Made by a program: the position numbers and the translations under genes
Notes under the pieces: model-generated
Told to the model about the DNA's origin: nothing
The model's input: the letters and a program-made list of their open reading frames with translations, nothing else
Database searches by the model: none
In this document: one piece after another, positions 56,556-64,000 of the stretch
Numbering within the stretch: position 1 is the first letter of the stretch
Layout of the letters: each line of letters begins with the position of its first letter
NCBI RefSeq assembly: GCF_026745355.1
Contig: NC_079204.1
Span: 47,538,285-47,602,284, forward strand
Source: Beta vulgaris subsp. vulgaris
Taxonomy: Eukaryota > Streptophyta > Magnoliopsida > Caryophyllales > Amaranthaceae
DNA: 64,000 nucleotides
Direction: 5' to 3'

Positions 56556-57086
56556 TATTAATATGATTCGTTTACAAAATACATAACAAAATCAAGATGA
56601 CCCGACCAAGAGTTACCCGAAGTTGAATTGGCGTTCAATAGCGAACGGACCCGATGTTTCACAATGATCGAACTAAGATGAGTAAGATCATTACTATTTC
56701 AACCCGAGCACATTTCACTTAACTCAACCGCACATGGAACCTAAATACGACATTCGCAAACCCGGCTAAAAAAATGTTAAAGGGCGATTATACCCGGGAA
56801 TGGATCGACTTGTAAACGGAACGTTCAGACCTGCCCGACACCCGGGAATCTAATGATTCAAATGTGTTCGACCCAGTTGAACAAAACCTGACCAGTCATG
56901 ACCCGGGGCACTTACAATCAGAATCCTGACCTGTTCGGGTCTGACCTGATTCGCCGTGGATATACCCAGAACCTGTTTATGAACCTGTTTTGACACCACT
57001 ATCTTTGGTACCTAAGTCATAATACTATTAGTTGACTTCTCACAAGTCACAACAGTTATTAAGTTCTCAACAAGTTTTTTGACTCG

Positions 57087-57095
57087 TATATATAA
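57087..57095 (+). promoter_or_regulatory. TATA box of the Nudix gene
   Basis: TATATATAA, 59 bp upstream of the ATG at 57154 and about 75 bp downstream of the SINE border. Confidence 0.55.
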
Positions 57096-57153
57096 TCATA
57101 TCTGCTATCCCAAAAAAAATGTGAATATAAACCAAGAAAACAGCAAAATAGAG

Positions 57154-60100
57154 ATGTTAAAGCTTGTGCAAATGATGATAGCTTCCTCCTCCTCATCTTC
57201 TGTCTTCCTCGCAAATCAAATTAAATTCCAACATCGCAGATTTTTCATCATCTCATTATCAACCACAACTAATTTCCCAAAATCTAATCTATCTACTTCC
57301 AAAACTCACCGTTTTAGACCGTTCCGAATTATGTCCACTACTAGGAGCGACTCAAATTTAAGTGCTTCCTCTTCTTCAGATTCTGCAATTTCTTCGGTAA
57401 AATTCTCGAATTTTGTCATTTGGATTGTTTGAGGAACTGGGTTGAATGTTTTCGTTGATATTATAGCGAAATGGGAATTGGGTTTGATTTCAATTATTTG
57501 ATCTGTTGGATTTTGTGCTTGATTATGGAGTAGAAAGTAGAAATTAACTAAGATTATAACTACATTTAAGTTATCAACTATGAAAAATGAGATATATAGC
57601 TTGATTTTGATTGAAAAAGGCCTCCATTTTAGCAAGAACATTATAGGGAAACCTAACATCATATTGTTATTGGAAATTTATGCAAGTAGTGTCAATGTGG
57701 CATGTTGGGTAGTGTGTGTTTTAATTTGCAATTATTTGAGAATGGAGGAAAATGTGTGTGTTTATTGAGTGTGACGAGATAAGAATCAAGTATCTAATTT
57801 GGCTGTGATGATCAGTTGTGGGATTTTTCTTATGATAATGTTTGGCGATTTCGCTAAATATGGATACACCTATGAATGGGAAGTTCCAGAGATGCTGATG
57901 AAAAGGTTGAAGAGGGCTGATTTTCGAGACATGGAGTCCGCGAAATTATTGCTCTGAATTTTTTTCTTATTCGTTCTCTTCATAATCTTCTTGCCTGCAT
58001 GAATATCTGTCTGTTATTGCTGTGATCTTAGTTACCAGTATAAATTGATGGTGCGGCTTGTGGTAGTCTTCCTCATTACCAGTTAAGCGATAATCTACTG
58101 TCTTTTTATTACTAATAATTTTTAGCCTGTGTCTGTGTTACTAGTTTACCATAGGATGAAGCATATCTTGAATGATAGATAGGCTTGTTTAGATAGTTCT
58201 TCTATTACTGCTACGAGTAATCTAATAGCCTTTAAATTTATTGTTCAATCGCCTAGCACAGTAGCAAGGAATCTCATAAATAATCTTTGGATCTGTTATT
58301 TTTATTAACTTTCCTTCTTATGCTGTCCAAAATTTTAGGACCAATTGTATATATGAAGCTGATAAATGTTGATAAGTGTTTATAGTGAATTATTGTTTGT
58401 TTGCAATCAGAACTGATGAATTTTGTTGTTTGGATAGGGACGTCCAAAATTTTAGGACCAATTGTAAATTAAGCTGATAAATGTTTATAGTGAATTATTG
58501 TTTGTTTGTAATCAGAATTGATGAATTTTGTTGTTTGTATAGGGAATCATTGTTGATTTAATACTGGTTTAAATTTATCTTGATGAATTTGGTTTAATAA
58601 TTCTGGTTGTTCTTTTTAGTTTGCTACAAAGATAGTTAAGTTTTATTTTAGAAAAATACATTTCAAATTATTGCAATTGTCAGTTTAATGGTTGTCCAGG
58701 TTGATGGACTTATCTGAGATCCCCCCCCCCCTTCCTGTGACTTTGCTATTTATTTGTTGTGCTTGTGTGGTTGAATCTCCTAATTAGTTTTACACAGAAG
58801 CAAGAAAAAAATCACGGATGCGGTCGCGATCGCGGTAACGGCTTGTAACACATGAATGAAATAAATCGCAGCTAACGCGGCGTGAATTTTTTGAAAAAAG
58901 TTCACGTTAATATGTTCTAACCTTATTTGCGTTGTTTTAGTTTATGAAGCATTATTGTAACATAAGTTAATCAAATCTGTCAAAATATCATGTTTCATCA
59001 GCTATATAATTAATTCATAAAATGTGTTTGGCCAATGTTTGGAAAGAACGGATATAACGGGGATAAAAACATTCTGACGTGGCGAGTTCGCATTACGGAA
59101 CGGGCAACATCCAGAAGTATGTGATTTTTATTATTGGCATTCCATAACGGGATTTCGAGTAATGGCAAATCCAAAATTCGTTCCGTAACGGAACGGTAGA
59201 GTTCTAATTCCATGCACAGAAGTAGCTTAGATGGCTAGACTGTTTGCCTTAGCAATGATTTCAATGAGTTTTGAAATTTATGTACATAGTCTTCAGTTAG
59301 ATTCTATCCTTAGAAGTTAGAACACACAGATGTTAGCGAGGACCTCTTGCAGATCTTGTGCTTGTTCTATGAGCTTTTATGTTTTTCTTTAACTATTCTT
59401 GATGCTCTGCTTCGTTATTGATGATTGTGTGGGAAACTATGGATTGAGCAAAGAAGCCCTTTGTTCATACTCTTACCCGGTTGCTGTACATGTCTGTATA
59501 TGCAGGGAAGTTTTCGTAAAGTCAATTTCTGTCAGTGGTGTGGTGGCCCAACCAAGCATGAGGTACCTGATGGGGACGAGAAGATGAGATCAGTTTGCAC
59601 CTCATGTGGAAAAATTGCCTATCAGAATCCTAAAATGGTCTTGTCCTACTGATCCAACTCTAATTATTTATATAACAATGTAGCAAGATAACTATTTTTA
59701 TGATATTAAACGCTAAGACATGAGCAATTCCGTTTTCTAGTTAATTTGTTGGAAAGTTTTACACATGTCATTCAAAATGTGACCTTTTTTCCTAAAAAAT
59801 TACCAAGTTTCAGTTATTCCTGAATGAATCTGGATAAAATGCACTCCTTTTCCATTTGACAGATCCCATGCCCTTCTCTTGCATCTTCTCTCTCATTTCT
59901 CTATGTGATAATAAGCAGGCATGGTTAATCCTTTCTTCATGGCCATCTTAACAAGCTATAGAAACTCGAAGCCAATATGACCAATGCAGCAAGAATTAAA
60001 GTCAAGATTCCATATTTTAACTAAAAGGAAACCCAAACCCCTTCACAAACCTCCTGGACTAACAACGACTCGGCATGAGAGAAACTTCTAGAAATGAATA

Positions 60101-63100
60101 TTCAGGTTGCCCAAACAGCTTGCATACTGGTGAGCTCAAACCTAGAGACACAAAAGGGGAAAAGAAAAGAAGGAACACAAGAATGTTTAGTAGGTTCAGC
60201 TTAAATTCCAAATGATCCTTAAGCATTAACACAAACATAATGGGATGGCTGATCTGATCAATATATAGATCCAAAAACTATGTAATATTAAGGATTTTTG
60301 GCTTTGCTTCCTCTGCCAATATATCAGCCTAATATAGGTTGCAAGAGAAGCATGATGTAATTTGTACCCTTGGTGTGTCGGCTAATACATGAATCATTGC
60401 TTCTATGTGTAATTTATGCAAATTAGAAACATTAACATCTTAGTTCTTGGGTCCTTTAAAAAACTCTATGGATTTATGAATTCCTCAATCCGCCTATCTC
60501 CCACTTTGTCAATAGATAACAACTCATGATCTTAAAGATGTTCAGGAAGAAGAATTTAGCTTAGTGTAGCAGTTCAAACACATTCAAAATTTGTTGAAGG
60601 AGACAGATGAGATGAGAGGTTGAAGAATTTGTGGGTCAGGGTGTGTTGCTGTAGGGTAGATGGGTTATACAGAGCTGAGAGAGAAGAAGGATAAGGTTTC
60701 TCTAAAAGAGTGGCAGGAAGAGTAGACTTTACCTTTTTCTTTGTTCACTTTTTCTTGTGAAATAAAAGTAATCATCTAATAAGAATTTAAATGCTACTTG
60801 CTTAGCTTGGTTCGCTTTTGAAAGATCCCAGGGTCTTGAATCAGTTCTAATCATGATCCTGCTACTGATAGCCTATTGCAGCAGCATATATTATCCTGGT
60901 GTCGTGTAAGGAATCATGGTTTATGTGGCATGATTTTTATATGGGTCATATACTCATATTGGCAATATTGGCTTGCATCAGCCATGTTGGCTCTGTATTT
61001 GGATGTGTAACTGTCATTTATGATTTAGGATTATTGGTTTGACATGTTGAAAAACTGATACATATCAACTGATACATCGTGTTATCACCTGTGAAACTTT
61101 GGGTTATACAATTATACTGGAATAATTGAAATGCGAGACTATAAAGAGGACAGGACAAAATCATGCAAAAAAAATTCAAGATGATGTACATTAATATCAG
61201 TGGCTGTGAAGATATGTAAAATTGTTTGATTCATCATTCTTGATTCCTCTGTTATTTCCTTGCATCTTGGATGTTTAAACTCCTGTCAAAATTGTCGGTA
61301 AATGATGTCAAACTCATGCAGTCATGCCTCTGGATACTGGTTATCCTGCAGTGCATGTGAGGATAAGAGTATAAGTCTGATAAAAAACTGGGCGTGGTAG
61401 AACCGTAGAACGGTGTGTATAGCTAAACTTTGATATTTGGTGTGGTGTTTGCATTTGGAATGATATCATCTACTGTCTTGCGTGCTTCATTCATTATATG
61501 TGATCATATGGTTAATATCATCAACTTGTAACAGGTTGTGGGTTGCCTCATTGAGCATGAGAACAAGATCTTACTTTGCAAGCGGAACATTCAACCTTCT
61601 CATGGTCGGTGGTGAGTGTTTGGGTGTGGAAGAACAAACATTCCTGATTCCAGATGTACTTGCTTTCCTCACATATTATCATTTTTTTAACCATTGGATA
61701 TCATCTTCATAGGACTCTTCCTGCTGGTTTCATGGAAATGGGTGAGTCTGCTGCAGAAGGTGCTATAAGGGAAACCCAAGAAGAAGCGGGTGCTGAAGTT
61801 GAGGTTCTGTCACCATTTGCTCAATTAGACATTCCCCTTATTGGTCAAGTAAGGAAGAATTGTTTGCCTTCCCTGTATATATTACTGTTATTGATTGTGC
61901 TGGTCTTGTAACAATTTTCTCCTGCAACAGACCTACATTATATTTTTGGCCAAGCTGAAGAAGCCACACTTCTCACCTGGTCCCGAATCGATTGAGTGCC
62001 GACTTTTTGAACTTGATGAAATACCTTTTGATTCTCTGGCTTTTTCATCAATGCTTGTTACTCTAAAACTGGTATAGAAAAACTGGATCATTATTCCAAT
62101 TATACTTTGGTGATTAAGATGTATATACTTTGTTGACTTATGCCTCTGGTTTCAGTACATAGAAGATATGAAAGATGGTAAACCCAAGTTCCACTATGGT
62201 ACTATCAACAAAAGGTAATCTCATAGTGAGGTGCATGCTTTTAAGAAACAATAAAAACTAGTTGAAGTACTATGTTTGTGATTTATGCATTTATGTGAAT
62301 GTTAAATGTATATAAACTCAATTTGATGAATGATACAGGAATGCTGGACACTTACATACTGGTGAATAATGTATGTTTGTGAGTTTTTTTGGTTTTCTTT
62401 TACCCAGTAATAGGAGCGGGGTTAGAAATGGCTTACTTGTCTAAGCCATGAAAACATTGAGTGATTGCATGTTAAGCACTGTGTAGTGAATGAAAAGGAG
62501 ACCAGATACAGACAAAAAAAAAACACTTGGAGAAATGAAATAAAGAGAATATTAGACACGGACCAAAGTTCATGCAAAAACCAAACTACACATTCACACA
62601 AGGCAACAGCCTAAGTTGCAAATCACCTGTGTCGACAACCTAAGGGTTTCTTTTGTTCTGAATGCCTGATGGGTTTGACTTTTGGTTGTTCATTCTTTTG
62701 TGAAGTTTTACTCATCAGAATTTAGCACTGAGTAGCCTATTTCTAGGGTTCAGATATGAATGACTGGAAGGAGAGTGAGTTACCTTGAGGGAATCATTTA
62801 TAGGTCTCAGTTCCCTAAGAGGGAATATTTGTTATCATTGTATATTGTTCCTCATTTTTGTTACCGCCACAGGCCCCAGCATTACTTTTCTTTGTGTGTG
62901 TTAGGGATGAGAGGTGAAAGTTGACCCCTCGGTGATAAGGTTGCGCAGAGCTTTAACTCTGGAGTTATATGCTCTGTATGATGTCTTTTCTCTCCACTTT
63001 TAGCTTTCTTGGAAATCCCCTGGTTAGAAGTCTGAAATTCTTCTATGATAAATTAAAGCTGTTAAATGCTTCCCAGAAGATCCCATCATGTGTTCTTGTC

Positions 63101-63421
63101 CATTTCCTGAGCTGGAGCAAAATTACCAAAGTCATATTTATATTATTTCAGATAAGGCTGTAAACATACACATCACAAATTAATTCTAGTTGTAAACCTC
63201 GTAATCTCATTTTACTACCTGGCAATTCTTGGCTGCAACTTATAACTTATTAGTAGGAAAAGAAGAAATGTAGATTTATGTTGCTGTTTGTTAGTTCATA
63301 GCCTTCAGAAATGTGTTTATATAAAAGTATAAAATCTTCTGACATATATCATGGTGGCAGACCTGGAACCAGCCCTTCTGATATACATGCCTTCTCTCTT
63401 GACTATCATCTACAGTCATGA
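57154..63421 (+). CDS. NUDT23: Nudix hydrolase 23-like, chloroplastic
   Basis: Seven exons with GT-AG introns: 57154-57396, 59506-59637, 61535-61611, 61713-61848, 61931-62071, 62156-62214, 63361-63421; 282 residues, close to the 280 of the Arabidopsis protein. The first exon is a Ser/Thr/Arg-rich plastid transit peptide. Then a zinc ribbon (CQWCGGP, CTSCGK), [20 protein letters not shown], a complete Nudix box ([20 protein letters not shown] and AGA), [20 protein letters not shown], and the C-terminal [20 protein letters not shown]. Family members hydrolyse FAD and ADP-ribose and help keep plastid flavin balance. All box residues are intact, so it is likely functional. The start at 57154 is the first ATG after the TATA box that gives a transit-like leader; an in-frame ATG at 57079 is upstream of the TATA box. 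Confidence 0.93.
58325..58545 (+). repeat. Tandem duplication in Nudix intron 1
   Basis: Two adjacent units (58325-58441 and 58442-58545) share GTCCAAAATTTTAGGACCAA and TGAATTATTGTTTGTTTG, with few differences: a recent local duplication. Confidence 0.85.
58803..59214. mobile_element. 412-bp insertion in Nudix intron 1
   Basis: Flanked by CACAGAAGCA (58793-58802) and CACAGAAGTA (59215-59224), a 9- to 10-bp duplication with one change. The interior has CG-rich islands (GCGGTCGCGATCGCGG, GTAACGGAACGG) unlike the AT-rich intron. No inverted ends are clear. Its class is uncertain, perhaps a MULE-type MITE. Confidence 0.5.
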
Positions 63422-64000
63422 TATTAAGGTAAACGATTCACTGGGTTTATTAATATGAATGGCAGCAGAGTCCGAATATCTGATCAGAATCTGCATATGT
63501 TACGTACTTTCTAATACTGACTGCTTCATTCGTGACAGTGTGACAGCAGGGTTTTGATACCTTGGCTAAGTGAAGCTGGAAACAGCTCAATGATGCATTT
63601 AACTGGACAAATATTTTTTCTCACACGGAGCCCTCGTGTCCTCTTTGTCTTGTGATCCCTTTTTCTTCATAGGGCAGTCTGCAGTTGGAAATATGAGCTA
63701 GAAAGAACATATGTCAACTTGTTCCAGACACAATCATGATGATTTCATAGCAACAGAGGCTGATGTTTGCTGCAGATTGCCATTTCTTTTGGAGAGATTA
63801 CCGGGCAGCAACTCTGACGTTCTGATTGATTGATCGATTTGGTGTGAATCTTTAAATTCTCTCATCAAGGGATTTCTCGAAGTTCTTTCTACTGTTTGTG
63901 ATTCTGGTAGATGAATAGAATTTAGATGGGTGTTCGTTGGGGAACACCAACTCATTCTCAATATGAATTCATCTATAGAAATGATACCACAATCTTGTAC
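63422..64000 (+). other. 3' UTR and flank of the Nudix gene
   Basis: Sequence after the stop is unique-looking and moderately AT-rich. It is probably the 3' UTR; no poly(A) signal stands out and no further gene is seen up to the window end. Confidence 0.4.

Larger units (their letters stand above)
53069..57001. mobile_element. hAT element, 3.9 kb, no transposase
   Basis: Ends TAGTGGTGTCAGAAACAG and CTGTTTTGACACCACTA, flanked by 8-bp duplications TCCTTGGT (53061-53068) and TCTTTGGT (57002-57009). Both subterminal parts are rich in GACCTG/ACCCGA motifs. The middle holds a gene-like ORF (54238-54561), repeated AT-rich units and a (TA)n tract. I find no hAT transposase, so it is non-autonomous. 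Confidence 0.88.
52941..57011 (-). mobile_element. tRNA-derived SINE, split by a hAT element
   Basis: Minus strand. The body is 52941-53068: pol III box A (TGGCCTAGTGATTAAG, 53040-53055), box B (GGTTTGAATCC, 53001-53011), and a 3' A tail (T run 52941-52951 on the plus strand). The first few bases of the SINE lie at about 57002-57011, on the other side of the hAT element. Target duplications CTAAGTCAGAATAC (52927-52940) and CTAAGTCATAATAC (57012-57025) flank the whole. Box spacing of about 30 nt is normal for tRNA-derived SINEs. Confidence 0.85.

Noticed and set aside
56373..56561. Ile/Tyr-rich 62-codon frame
   Set aside because: Translation of the (TA)n microsatellite.
59399..59587. Separate 62-codon gene
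   Set aside because: It is an off-frame reading over intron 1 and exon 2 of the Nudix gene; the correct frame gives the zinc ribbon.

Overview
This is nuclear DNA of a flowering plant, almost certainly a eudicot. The signs are spliced genes with GT-AG introns, LRK10-type receptor kinases, a chloroplast-type Nudix hydrolase, and a dense load of plant transposons: Tat/Retand and chromovirus-like Ty3/gypsy, Copia, Helitron, CACTA, hAT, MULE, PIF/Harbinger, mariner/Stowaway and a tRNA-derived SINE. The species cannot be fixed from sequence alone. Host genes occupy little of the window; most of the rest is transposons, many nested inside one another.

Layout. 1-8799: 3' part of a plus-strand Tat/Retand-like retrotransposon (RT, RNase H, archaeal-type RNase H, integrase), then a spliced antisense gene with its own TATA box, a 45-bp tandem array and the 3' LTR. 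8800-13697: remains of an LRK10-like receptor kinase locus, cut by that element and by a small Copia element (8830-11506). Its last exon encodes an LRK10L2-class kinase. 15138-20440: chromovirus-type Ty3/gypsy remains on the minus strand with a solo LTR nested in the LTR. 20932-23031: a Helitron built of three head-to-tail units. 23531-26568: an apparently intact five-exon LRK10L1-class receptor kinase, followed by a broken LRK10L2 kinase tail. 28083-29165: an intronless FCP1/CPL4-like phosphatase with a BRCT domain (minus strand).

29593-41714: a decayed minus-strand Ty3/gypsy element broken by two TIR elements and by an opposite-strand solo LTR that carries a GC-rich hAT MITE. 42244-45118: a Harbinger-like remnant, a MULE MITE, and a tandem repeat array with a Stowaway inside. 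45953-51956: a 6-kb mariner-like element with a dead transposase and two nested MITEs. 51994-57011: a second Harbinger MITE, then a SINE split by a 3.9-kb hAT element. 57154-63421: a seven-exon NUDT23-like Nudix hydrolase, whose TATA box lies about 75 bp from the SINE/hAT insertion.

Main result. I see no wholly new molecular system. The most unusual signals are: (1) a receptor kinase locus in which the membrane-start exon and flanking introns match an LRK10L1 gene 13 kb away, while the kinase exon belongs to the LRK10L2 class, with similarity ending inside an intron (exon shuffling); (2) insertion sites that can be read from duplicates inside the window itself (Helitron, MULE MITE, Stowaway, the split SINE), giving relative dates; (3) the spliced antisense gene of the Tat element. 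Boundaries and splice sites were read by eye. No alignment, expression or database result is claimed.
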